64,000 nt of DNA from Undaria pinnatifida (Eukaryota > Sar > Phaeophyceae > Laminariales > Alariaceae), in assembly GCA_012845835.1 (NCBI GenBank), contig JABAKD010000007.1:11906011-11970010 (forward strand), in the 5' to 3' direction. Every line of letters starts with the position of its first letter. Position 1 is the first letter of the stretch. Under the pieces are notes generated by a model. It saw nothing but the letters and a program-made list of their open reading frames with translations, searched no databases and was not told where the DNA came from. The position numbers were made by a program, and so were the translations under genes. Shown in pieces: positions 32,614 to 45,800 of the stretch.

Positions 32614-35600
32614 CACTACTACTACTTCTACTGCCACCTACGAGAAGACGGTAAACTGCGACCTGCTGCCTGAAGACGAGGATTGTATCTGCACCGACAA
32701 CTACATGCGCGTCGAGTGAGTCACCTGCGCCGCAGACCAAAATGAGCGTGCCTTCATTTCCATCGCTCAAAAGGTTCAGCATTCCCGCTTTTCGTCTTCA
32801 TGTACTCGCCGATTTGGATTTGCATCTAGTTGTTAAAATTCACTTTAGCTACGACACAACAGATAACTGGGCGTGACGTCCAGCCAACTCCAAAAACAAG
32901 GATGAAAAAAGTATGATGGTTGTAGAACTCGACCATACGAAGCAACCCCCACCAGTATGTACAGCCTACTGCAGACCACGAGGGCTTTCGTGCCGGGCTG
33001 TAAAGATGTGAAATGTGCCACGCACCTGTAGGAATAGCACGGAAAATCTGATGCTGCACGCTCATGGTTTGAAAATACGACCGTCCCCGTTCTGCTGATC
33101 CCCTTTCCTCTCAATTGTCCCCCCAATAGCCGAGGAGGACAGAGGTTAGATACGCAAATAGCTTGTATGTAAGATTGGGTAGAATCATAATGAGCGTCCG
33201 ACTGTTGGAGGCGTCTCTGTCAGGAATAGAAGCAGTGCTCCGTCTTGATAGGGGTTCGCGATCAATGGTCAAATGACTACGGCTAGAAACACATGAGGAA
33301 CGCCCCCCCCTACGCATGTACCCTCTCCCCTGTCCCCATTCATTGTCCCGTAATCCCCTCCGCCATGCCTCATCACGGTAAGTATTCCTTCCTTCGGCGT
33401 TTGTGGGAACCCTTTCAGGCCGTTTCGTGCGCGGCTCCGTCCCCTATCCCCTGTTCCGTAACCCGCTTCCGCCGTGCCTCATCCCGGTGTTTGTTACTGT
33501 CTTCGGTAACTGTAGAAACCGTTTAGGCCCTTCTGTGCGGCGGGAGATCCTCACCACGGACTCATAGTTCATCCGCCTTGCCGTGTTTGCCCCCGCACAT
33601 GTCCCTTGTCCTATGCTTGCCTATCCCCGGTCCTCTATACCCTACTACTGCCCTTGACCCCCATCCATCGTGCCTTATCCTAGTGTCGCTTCATGTACCG
33701 CGCGATTGTGGAAACTCTCCCGGCCTTATTGCGCGTCTCTATCCCCTTTCTCCCTCCCCAAACCTCTTCCGGCATGCTTTCTCCAGGTGTTCTTTGTTGT
33801 GTGTGATGATTCCAGAAACCCATTCAGGCGTTTTTGAGCGGTGATGGGTCCTCACTCATCGCGGACACAGGAGGTGTTCACTGTCTATTCCCCCGTGTCC
33901 CCTGTCCCCCATGCCCTGCTCACTCTACCGGTCCTTCAGCATAAACTCGATAAGAAAACGTTAAATATTTGCTCGGTAAGGAATTGAGGCCATGCGATGC
34001 TGCCTGCGACCCTAAAACGCAATGCTTGTTTTATATCGCATCGCCATGCAGCTAAATCGAAGGACTGAAACATCCATTAGTTGACCCAAGGATGTTTTGT
34101 TTTCCAATCCCTTCCCTAAGATCTCGATGGTTCGCACCTTTTTCAAGCCTTTTTATCATCGACCTTATCCATATTGTCGGACGGGGACCTCTCAACGCAT
34201 GGGCCAGACTATGTGTCCGCCATTTCCACGCCCGTTGTCCTGTATCCCTGTTTCGACTGTTGCTCGTCCTCGCACCCCTGCTTCTCCGTGGTGTGTTCTT
34301 ATCCCCTATCCCGCGTCCCATATCCCCTGTCCCCTATTCGCCGGTGATTGTGGAACTGCTTTAGGCTTCTTTGGGCGGCGGTGCACACCCACCTCGGGCT
34401 CGAATTTTCTCGAGCCTCTGTCCACATCGCCTACCCGCTCGTCCTATCCCTTGCCCCCTCCGCCATACTCTCCGTTCCCTATTCACTACATAAACTATCA
34501 AATCCCCGTCTTCTTTATCCCCGTAAACCGTTTCCATTATTCCCAGACTCCTATATCTTGAGTCTTTATCCCCTGCTGCCTGTCCTCTGTCCCCTGTCCG
34601 CTGCCCTCTAACCTCTCTGCATCATGCATCATCTTGGTGTCGCTTCATTTTCTGATGACTGTGGAAACCCGTTCAGGCCTTATTGCGCTGCGGGGGACCC
34701 ACATCACGGACTCAGAAAGTGAGTCCACAGGAAAAAAAAGAGAATTTGTGTTTGTTTGTTGTTAGCGAGATTCACGAGACGTGCCTTTGTTTTTGGTTCT
34801 TTTACATGTTTTTTGTTTCCTGTTTTGTGCTATTTCGGTATAATTACGGTATTGTGTGTGTACTCTGTAAAACAACGGATTGGCAGTGTTATAAAACCCA
34901 CTCGACACGTACAGTTATTGTTTTCTAGATTTAAAAAGGTTTAACAGCTGCACACCCCGCTCGAAACACTGCTGGTGGGGCGGGCTGAATGTGTGCCCAG
35001 GGGAGAGAGAGAACAGCTGATGAAAACCGATAGTCTATCCATTAAATTGCCGATGGCTGATTCCATCAACCGACTAATGCTGAACGGACTGGCTAATCTT
35101 TGACTGGCCAACTGAAGTTTAGCCTTTTAAAAACGTGCTTCCCGCTGTCAAATATTAAGCAGACTGACTACGTCTTTACCGAATGAGTACGATGAGGATA
35201 GCTAAGTGATCAAAACGCCGACCTGCTTCTTATCGAGCAGGTTTCGGCCGACGCTCTACAACCCGGAGCGCAAGGAGTTCCTAGACTGCATGCGCTCAGA
35301 GGCATTTGTGCTGATTGTGACCGACCGACTTGTTAGGGGGTTTACGGGATACCTATTCTGGTTAGGTAAAAAAAATTGTGAACCGCAATTTAACGCGATG
35401 AATGCCATACTCTATCAGGCGACATCTGTCACTGTAGAGGTTCGCCACTTTTTTTCTTATGCTACTCTGAAATTCTGGAGCTTAAGACCTATCCCAAAAA
35501 CTAATTTGGAGAAAAATATGTAACTGCTGCACCGAATGAAAAAATCGCATGGCCCAGGCACACAAAGAGAATCTTGATGCAAAACCAAAAAATTGCGCTT

Positions 35601-37230
35601 TAACGACGAATTACGGGTAAGGAGCGTAGTCATTCGAAAAAAAAGCATTTCTTGAGATTAATAGTGATATATCTATCGTAGCACGGGTCACAGGCCAATC
35701 CAACCCACGAAACAATAGAAAAGTAAAAGCGAATGTAAAAAAAAAGGGCTAAAGTTGCCCTTTTGTTGGCCCACAGCCCTCAAGACTTTTCTTGGGCTGG
35801 ATTAGTCGGCATAACTCCAACTCATCCAGCGACAAAACTTCACCATGAGTTGAGCGACACACCCAGTCGGGATTGAGGTTTAACGGTTTCAAGTGTTTAG
35901 TTTCCAACTCAACGTATTTCTAGTAGTCGCAAACACCCAACTGCAGTAATCGCAAACACCCAATTTAGATACTGATATTGTTTTTGGATTCCACTGTCTA
36001 CATCGAACATTCACTGGCCGCACGTTCCACCAATCAACTTGCATATTTCCCGCGTGGTGATCACGCCTCCCGAGAAAAACGCATCTGGCTCGCGACGATG
36101 GCGCGTGATCAATTTCCGACCCTCTGTAATTCCACTACATACCAGGTTTCAGACGATGCTCCGCAGCCCCGAGTACAACGTGTTCCTGGACTACATGTGC
36201 CCGGAGGCGAGGGGGCTCGGCATGTCCCCGCCCCCCGGCACAGACACCGCCTTGTGTCCCAGAACCATTCTGGGGACGTGGGATGATCACGACTACGGCT
36301 GGAATGATGGCGACGGCCGCTTGGAGAACAAATGGGTAGGTATTTTTTTTGTGTGTGTGTGTGTTGAGAACACATTTTTATATACGGCAATTTTAGCTTG
36401 TTTGTTGCTGATTTTTTTCTATGCCCTACAATGAAATTTTTCTGTTTTGCTTTTTTTTTTTTTGCAAGATTGCTCGGGAGGGTTTTTCTCGTTTTTTTAT
36501 TATCGTCAATTGTACGCTATGGTGATTTCGGTTCATCTGCTACATCGATAATGGGGGCGGAAGACGACCCCGACGACGACTGGAATAATGACAATAACAG
36601 CTTGAAAATCGAATGCTTAGGGGTTGGGTCCTGATTGTGCCAACCCCTTGTGAACTTCCCACGAAACGAGCCTATCTGTGTTCTTTCTTCTGTGTGCGTT
36701 TTTGTGCCTTAGACATTTGCTTTTCATTTTGTGTTATTTTGTCATGGTGGAGAGCGGTGTGGCTGTGCTTGTGTGTTGTAATATGGATCATTTATTATGT
36801 GTTTCTCTTCCCCTGAACGTATCTTTTTTGTGGTTTTCGAGGAAGGTTGGGCTGGTTTCCATGTTGATATATATTATAATAAATGAAAATACACTCCAGC
36901 TGTGAGATCGAAGATTTCGTCGAAACTCATCTTTGCAAGCTGTGTGATACTCCGATCGCGCGTATTACGAGTTGTGTGTCCTCATTAAGGACATAGGTCG
37001 GCGACTCCCCTCACAACTACAGTGTAGCTATCAGGGTCAACAGGGTGATATTAGTTAGTCTGTGCGCCGAAACTATAAAACCCGTTTCTGAGGGGGACAA
37101 AATGTGACAGCTGTGGAGGGAAATGTATCATTTTATCAAGTGAATCCTGTAAGTCGAATAACCGGTGAGGGGGGGGGGCGGAGTTTTGAAGGACGTTGGG
37201 GCCTGGTTTTGATCAAAAGCGAGCGGGGTT

Positions 37231-37271
<41 letters not shown>

Positions 37272-37930
37272 GGGGGGGGGGGGGGGACGGACGGGCGGAA
37301 AATTTGTGCATGTAAGCTATAAATGGTTTCAAGGGGATAAATCTGACGGTTATAAAATAAAAACAAGAAACAAAAAAACAAAAAAATATATATATACCAG
37401 GGGGGGGGGTTGGGGCGGGGGTGGGGCGTGTGGGGAAGCTCAATCTGTGCGTGGAAACTATACAATATTTTGAGGGGATAAATGTGACGGTTTTGGAAAA
37501 TTAATAATCAGTTTATCATGTATATCCTGGGGTAAGTCGAACAATCAGTGAGTAGAGAGAGGGTGGAGTGTTCGAGGGGGTGGGGTTGATATATGTGCTC
37601 AATGGCGATGGCATTGCATGATCACATCACCTCGCCTGTTGTGTTTGTCAATATATATATCCTTGTTAAAATAAGCGATGTCAGAAATTAATGGTAACTG
37701 CACAATGGTAGCTATCGATTGAAATATTCTATCTTTCGATCCATGTACAATAACAAATTATAAATCTTTAACACGTTGTTTACTACACCTAAAGGTTGGG
37801 TTGCATACCACATATAACATCAAACTTTCTAGAGTGATAAACAAAACCAAGCAGGTGATATTTTTCGATGTCTCCTACATCGTCAGATTTGTCCCCTTTA
37901 GGATATATAGTTTCCGCGCACATATTGAAA

Positions 37931-37964
<34 letters not shown>

Positions 37965-40900
37965 AGTCCCCTTGTTTAAACGCCCCACCTGAAATCAAAA
38001 TCTACCAGAGTAGTAAACACTACCAGCCAGCTGATTTCACCTCATTTTCTTTGTAGCCATCCATGCCGTAGCTTCAACTCATTTCCCCCCTCCTCCTCCC
38101 CCCCCCCCCTCCCTTTTTTTTTCCCACCCAGTTTGTTCAAACGCCCCACTTACGATCGAAATCGGCCAGAGTAATAAACCTTTGTACACAATTGATATCA
38201 CGTCATTCTCTTTCTAGCCATCCATGACGTAGCTTTCATTCATCCCGCCTTTCCCCCTCCAGCGCCCCCTTCTTCCCCACACCCCGCACGATCGCCTAGA
38301 CCCAGCACCGCGAGTATAGCAAGCCCCTACATATATGATTAATACGCACGGTCGGAGTATCACACACAATCTTGCCAAGGTGATGTTTGACCAAATCTCT
38401 GATCTCACAGCTGGAGGGAATTTTTATATTATATGTGACCTAACCCTCTTCAGAACCCTTTCCCCCTGCCCTCCCCCTCCTTTTTTTTCTGTTTTTTCCC
38501 CACTTTCTTTTGCTCAGACACCCCACCCAATATCGAATTCCGCATGATAAATAAACACTTCCACGCACTGGATATCAACTCATTATCTTTTTAGAGCCAT
38601 CCATGCCGCTGCTACGACTTGCCCCCCCCCCCGCCCCTGACGCCAATGCCCCCTCCTTCCCCACTACCCGCACCATCGCCTAGACCTAGCACCACGCGTA
38701 CAGCAAACCCCTACATCTATGTGACCTAAAGCCCCCCCCCCCCCCCCTCCCTCCTCCCCCCCCCCCCCCCCCCCCCGCCACCCCACCCCCACCCCATCGA
38801 ACACTCCGCTCTCTACTCACTGGTTGTACGACTTACAGGATATACATGATGAACTGGCGCATTTTTTCCAAAAGCGTCATGTTTACCCCCGTGAAGGACG
38901 TATAGTTTCCACGCACAGATTAAGCTGCCCCGCCCGTCCCCCCCCCCCCATGATAAATTGGTGTTTTCTTTTTCAAAACCGTCAGATTTATCCCCTTGAA
39001 GAATTTTCAGTTTCCACGCACAAATTAAGCTGTGCCACTCGTCCCCCCTCCCCGCCCTCCCCCACCCCCGCCCCTTTTGATCAAAAGCAGGCCCCCACGT
39101 CCTTGAAAACTCCGCCCTCTCCCCACCGGTTATTCGACTTACAGGGTTCACTTGATAAACTGATGCATTGCCGTCCACAGCTGTCAAGTTTTGTCCCCCT
39201 CAGAAACTTGTTTTTATAGTTTCCGCGCACAGACTGACTAACATCACCCTGTTGACCGCGATAGCTACACTGTAGTTGCAAGGGGAGTCGCCGACCCATA
39301 TCCTTGACGAGGACATACAACCCGTAATACGCGCGATCGGAGTATCACACACAGGTTGCAAATATGAGTTTCGTCAAAATATTCGATCTCACAGCTGGAG
39401 TGTTTTCTTTTTTTTATAACATATATGTTGATGTGTTTTGGTTTTGTTTTTTTCGTACGTTTTTTTTACAAGGGTGTGTGGTGCTTATTTTCTCTGATAC
39501 ACCGGTTCTAGGGGGATGTGGGACGATTACCACTACCACGACTACGGCCGAGTGATGGCCGCCTGGAGAACTAATTTGGATAGCTTGAGTCCTGATTATC
39601 TCTTTTCTGCGATTCCAGAAAACCGAGCGTGTTGGATTTTTTTTCCTTTTGTGTGTTTTGGTGTGTGTGCGTTTCATTTTTTATTTTTTTGTGTTTTGAG
39701 TTTTGTGTCTAGTGGGATTTTGGTGGGATTTGGTGGACCATGGCCGTCGCACCCCAATTTGACACGACTTTTTTCATCCGCGACAATGGCTGGTTCTTGC
39801 ATATGTTGCTGGGTGCCGTCGGCGACGCGAGGGGCAAACATACGTGGTCATAGTATCATTTTATTGCGAGCGAATTCGATTTTTTTTTTTTCTGATTTAT
39901 GCCCCTCCTTTTTGATGTATGCCACACCTGAAAAAAGAAACACCCTTTCCGACATGTGTGTAAGCTGGTTTTAGTAAAGCATTTTCGTCCGCTCCTCACC
40001 GAGATCCATCGGCAAGGTTTCTTTGGTGGATCATGCCCCCTCTGCCCAAATTTGGCACGCCTTTGTCGTCTGTGACTATTGCTTCCGAGAATGTCCCTGG
40101 GTGCCGTCGCCGAAGCCACGGACGAAACGTACGTAGTCGTATAAATCGTAGCGTTTTATTGCCGGCAAAGCCGTCTTCTATCTGAATTATTCCGCGCCTA
40201 TCGCATTTTTTCTCCGCCTAAAAATAGGGAACCCTTTCGGACGTTAAATGGGAAACCTGGGTTTTTAGCAGGTTTTTTGCAAGAAAGTACAGGATTGTTG
40301 TCGGCCGCCGACCGAGATTTCATGCCTAGCAATCTCCACCTTATCACGCGACGCGCACAACTGTTTTGCGCGACTATCTAGCGAGCGCTTTACTTTTTTG
40401 CTTTCCTTCGATTTGTGCGTTGTTTATTTTTCTTGGGTGACGTTCGGTGTAGTAGGTTTCAGCTGCGAGTCTTGAAACGAAACTGGTACGTGCCTGGCAC
40501 GTATGTACGCTGACTTCCGATTTAGTGTTTTTTTTTCGTTTCCTGGCGGATGCATGACTTTATTCAGCTGTGGCGTATCACACACAGCTTGCAGAGATGA
40601 GGTTCGACTAAGCCTTCGATCTCATAGCTGGAGGGTATTTTGTTTTTACAATATGTGTGCACCACTTTTTTTCCTTTCCTTTTTTGTTGCCCGTGGGGTA
40701 TGTGTTCTCCCACTCCAGAGTGACTGAGGCCTGTCCTGTGACGGCAGACTTGATGCACGTGTGCAACTTGACGGCAGTTACAATGGCGCTGGTGCGCGAG
40801 GGCCTAGCGAAACCTACGCTGTCGTTTCGGGGTGAATTTTGTCGTTGGAGGCAAAACATCAAGATCTGCACACGGGTGCTACGACAACGTTGACACCTTT

Positions 40901-42721
40901 TTTTTTCTTTCTGAATGCTCCCTGACCCAAATTTGCCGGAAAATCGAGTTTGGATTTTCAATAACAGTCTAGTGTTTCTTGTGAATGTTATGGTGTTGCC
41001 CTGGGCGCCTTCATAGGGCGTAACATCCTGCCTACGGCTGGATATAAAGATTTCAGAGGGTTTCACATGCCTTCGAAGGCATGTGCATATAGGGAAAAAA
41101 GGGATAATGCATTTGTTTCGCGGATTTGCACGCGGTTTAGTTCGGACTAGTGCAAGAGCTAAGTATAATACAAGTGAGTGACCAACGTGGAACCTGCATG
41201 GTAGAGAGACCTAAAAAGTGTGGCCTGTGTCTATATCTGCTCCCTAGTCTTGTATGCGAAACATGGCATCAACGGCAGGACACGACTCTGTTCATCAAGT
41301 CGCGCTTTCAGGTTATTCAGAGATGTGGTTTTCGATGAGATGTAAAGGTCTTGAAGTGAGGACTCTCGCAAAATAATAGGCGCACGTCTATCATAACATG
41401 CCTCTGATAAGTGCCGGAAGAACGCCTAGTAAAAGCACGCGGTTCCTTGACTACTGCTGTCCTTCGTATGTGGAACACATTATCTAAATAATATGATTTG
41501 GTGTTTTCCCGCGACCACACTGTCTTTCCTGTGTGGCTACAAAGGTCGAAACCAAAGGGTTTAATGGGACCGCTTGACCACTGCTGTCCTTCTTATTGTG
41601 TGGAGCAAATGTCAAAACGAAATTATTTCATATTCACGCTCATTGCTGTCTTTGTGACAAGTTGAATAAAAACGGATTTAACATATAAATAACGCAATGG
41701 TATCAGGATTCCCTCCTATTACCGTTGTTCGCGGCAGCTGGAACAACCGGTTCTAACGTTCCCCTTTACCATACTCCTTATTATGTTGAAAAAGTTCGAA
41801 AAGGATTGTTTCATGTTTCACACTCATTACAGTGTTTGCGGCAGCTGAAAGAATAATAATGGATTGTCTCCTCTTGACCAGTGATGTCCTTCATTTTTTA
41901 TGTGGGACATTTGTTCAAAATCTAAATTATTCCATGTTTTTCCCTCACATTACTGTTTTTGGGGCAGCTGTTCAAGGAAATGTTTCTCGATGCCATAGGC
42001 GAAGCGAGGGACAGCCCCCGAAGGAACGCCCACCAGGGCATGTGGCACAAGCACATCTTCAACCAAGGCACCGATAGGGAAATCGAGGTGCGCTTGGCCG
42101 GGTTTCGCTTTCTCTCGTCTTTCAGTTTTATTTCATGTACATTCGTTTTGTGAATCTGCTGCAGCCAAGCGACGTTTGAAAGTGGACAATCACAGTGGCC
42201 ATGCCCCATGCCTACACTAGATTTGGACGGTAACTCGGCACCAATTAGGGAGAAACAACCTCACCGCAGACCGCAGATCAGCTTTTCAGAAGTGAGTACC
42301 TCGATTTAAAAGCACCAGAGTTAAGACCATTCGGGAGTTTGAGAACGGCCAACTCGACATGTATGTCCTGCCACCCTCAAGGCTATATATTTACCAGTAT
42401 CCCACTACAGAATAGAAACAAGAACGCATTGTTCGGCTTGTCACGGGCACTCATAAACCTGGGTACCCACTGCTGTACTCGGAGGTGTCTTTGCCTGTCT
42501 TGACCGACAAAATCGTACCAGGTTAAGTATCGAAGACCAAGGCCACGATACAGGTATAGTTTTTTGGGCTTCAACGCTTTCTGAACGACGGGCTCCTTAG
42601 CGCCTTTGCAGCCGGAAAGTCTTTTTTTTGGGAAAAAACTACTTGGGACAATTGTAGGGAAGGATATTGGGGTTCTTGGAATTAATGTAGGGAAGTTTTT
42701 GGGGGTTTTGAAGGGGTCATT

Positions 42722-42806
<85 letters not shown>

Positions 42807-45800
42807 GTTGTGTTTGTTGTTGTTTTTTTGATCGTCCTGCGGATGGGGCAAAATCAAGCTTACGCTCACCACACTTGCACGTATTTTGGTGCACGTCGTG
42901 TGTCGACTTAACTCAACTTCTTTTGCAATCCAGCGCTAGCTGGCGTGTCCTTCGGTTCCTACTATATCGACAGCGCGAGCTGTCCCTACCGGCGGTCCTG
43001 GTTGCTACCCCTGCAGAGCAAAATGATTATTATAACCTAAGATCGTTGTCGGAATTTGGTATTCCTAGACCGTGGGATTTGTACATCCGCTTGAACTTTC
43101 ATTTTTTTTTCCTCGAAATGAGTTTTTGGCTGACAGAAGGCACGGAGCTGTTCGTGTGAGGAGCCTGTTAGTAGCCAAAATATGGTTCGGCGCCTTTACG
43201 GGAGCGTGCGCCCGGAACGTAGAGCGTCTTCAAGGCCGGGCCTTTCACCGGTCGAATTCCTTCTCGTGGGTCGGATCAGGCCAAGTTGACTAGGCCCGAC
43301 CTTTTGATATTTGAAGGCCTCTTGATCCGACCGGACCCGACCCGACCAACCCGACCCGATCCGAAGGACCGGACCCGATCCCACCCGAAGGACCGGACCC
43401 GACCCGACCCGAAGGACCGGACCCGACCCGAAAGACCGGATCTGACCCGACCCGACCCGACCCGACCCGACCCGACCCGACCAGACCCGACCCCACCCGA
43501 CCCGACCCGACCCGACCCGACTCGGCATGTGAGGAGCCGTTTTACGGTAGCCCCTTCAGCTTTTCTTTAACGAAGACGCTGGTTTTGAAACCAGCTGCGG
43601 CCCTATCTCGTGAACCACGGTGCCCGGTTTGCCACGCCGACGTCATCGCTCGATTGTGCTGTGCACACGAAAACATATAATATGAAGATGTTTTTTTGCC
43701 AGAGTATCCTTCCTATTGTCCAGCAGCTATCAAACGTTCGTTTTAAGAAAATCGCCGCTTTTGGGGGTGGAGGGCTATCTTAGCTTCAATCTGAGGTTTC
43801 GGAACACCTCCTCTCCCGACCCTACTCGGGCCGGGAGGTTTTTGAAAACACCCTCACCCGGCCCGCGGACCGTGACATGACCCGCAATCAGCCCTGGTTC
43901 GAAGCCTTTTTTTTTTTTAGGTGAACGTGACAAGCGCTGTTTCCGCGCTGGTCATTTGTTTTTTTGGAAGCATTTGTTTTTTTTACATCACGCAAAAGCG
44001 TCGCCCCAACCACTAACCACTGGCCAATCCCTGGACCCAACTCTCTCCCACGCTGAGGCTCCTACCCGACCGCAGCTTCGCTGCACGTTTTTAAAAATCT
44101 GAGAATAATGACGAGGGACGGTCGAGTGCGTTTAAAAGAGTCCTGTGTGAAAATAGCAGTGCAGCTCGCATTGAGTTGTAAAACTGGCAAATGTGACAGT
44201 AGGACCGCTAACCAGTGACAGCCGAGCCAATAACAAGTGACCAACGACGACAGTAACAGTGCAGCTTGGGACCCAAACTTCGGCCGCAGCCGAGGTCAAT
44301 ATCAGCGATTAACCAGACGAGCATCTCAGCTTCGGGAGAATATCAGAGTTACTTATCGGCGGATGTACGGCCACCGGTCCCCGTCGCCGCAGCTAGTATA
44401 ACAAGAATATGTCAAACTAGAATGCAATTCGCCTAGAACTGCAAACCTTTTCGGGTGCTTTTGTTGCACGAGCTATACAAATTATCTTTTTGTATGTCAA
44501 GAGACTCGCGGTTATACCTAACCTATCGGCAACTAAAATGTAGTCGGCGACTTACGTTCAGTCATCTCACAGCCGTACTGATCGTCGACAACCGGTTCTC
44601 GTTTTGCTCAGGTGTTTCTTCTGGACGAGCGATACGATAGGTCACCGAAGCCTTGTTACGTCAGGCAGGAATACTGTGACAAGGTGATTAATGTTGGTAA
44701 ATATAACGGTGGGAGTTGTAGTAGTATTAGTAGTAGTAGAGTAGTAGTAGAATAGTAGTAGTTGGCCTGTTTGTAGTAGTAGCGGTAAGTAGTAGTAGTA
44801 GTAGTGGCAGTAGGAGTAGGAGTAGGAGTAGTAGTAATGGCAGTAGGAGTAGGAGTAGGAGTCGTGGGAGTCGCGGCAGTAGTAGTAGTAGTAGTAGTAG
44901 TAGCAGCAGTAGAAGTAGAAGTGATAGTATTCCTTGCAGTAGTAGTGGTAATAGTCGGAGTTGGAGGTTTAGTAGCAGTACGTGATGCAATTGTAAAATT
45001 AAAGGCAGCACGAGTGGTGGAGGTGGTAGTTGTGATGGTAGTAGTCGTAATTGTAACGTACCTGGTAAGTAGTAGTATTTGTAGTACTTGCAGTTCAAAT
45101 TTAGTGGTGGTGGTTGCAGTGGAATAGCAGTGGTGATAGTGGTGGCGGTAGCATTCTTAGAAATAGTAGCGGTAGTATAGATATTTAGAGTAGATGCAGG
45201 ACTAGTGGATATGTACTAGTAGCAGTACAAGCGGCACTTTTAGTAGCAGAATCTATATTAACAATAGCAGTAGTGGTAGCAGTAGCAGTAGAGTTAGTGC
45301 CAGAGGTAGTGGTAATTATTAGTAGTAACATATGTATGTCTGATAATGGCAATATAGTTCGTAGTATCAGAGTAATAGTAGTAGTTCTCGTAGTGTTTAT
45401 AGAGGTGGGACTGGTGGTAGTAGTAGGAGAATGAAGCGGTAAAACGTCAGCAGTATAGCAGCATTAGTAGTAGGGAGAGAGGAGCCCGTACTGATAACAT
45501 TCCTGGGCTGAACCTTCGTCTTGTGTCCCTGCCTGCCTCCTTCCCTCCCTCCTTTCCTCTCTTCCTCTCGCTACAACTGCGCCCCCTCCCCCCGCTGTGG
45601 TGTGGTTGGGTTATGCAGATTTTGAGAGAGGTGGACGCGGGAGCTAATGTCACATCGCACTCTGTTTGGTGCGAAGACTTTCTTAGGGGCGGGCATGGAG
45701 GGGATGGGTCTTGTTGCCCTCAAGACGAGAAAATCACCTTTGGATGGTAAGGGTTGTTGTTGTTTCGGGTGGGTTTGGTTGTCTTGGCCATCTTGCTCAC

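Noticed and set aside
31847-32644. Large Thr/Pro-rich frame of 290 codons
   Set aside because: Translation of the CCA/CTA microsatellite. Only its last stretch, after the proposed acceptor, overlaps the phosphatase exon.
42606-43159. Poly-Cys / poly-Leu frames
   Set aside because: Products of the (GTT)28 run adjoining the S1 repeat.
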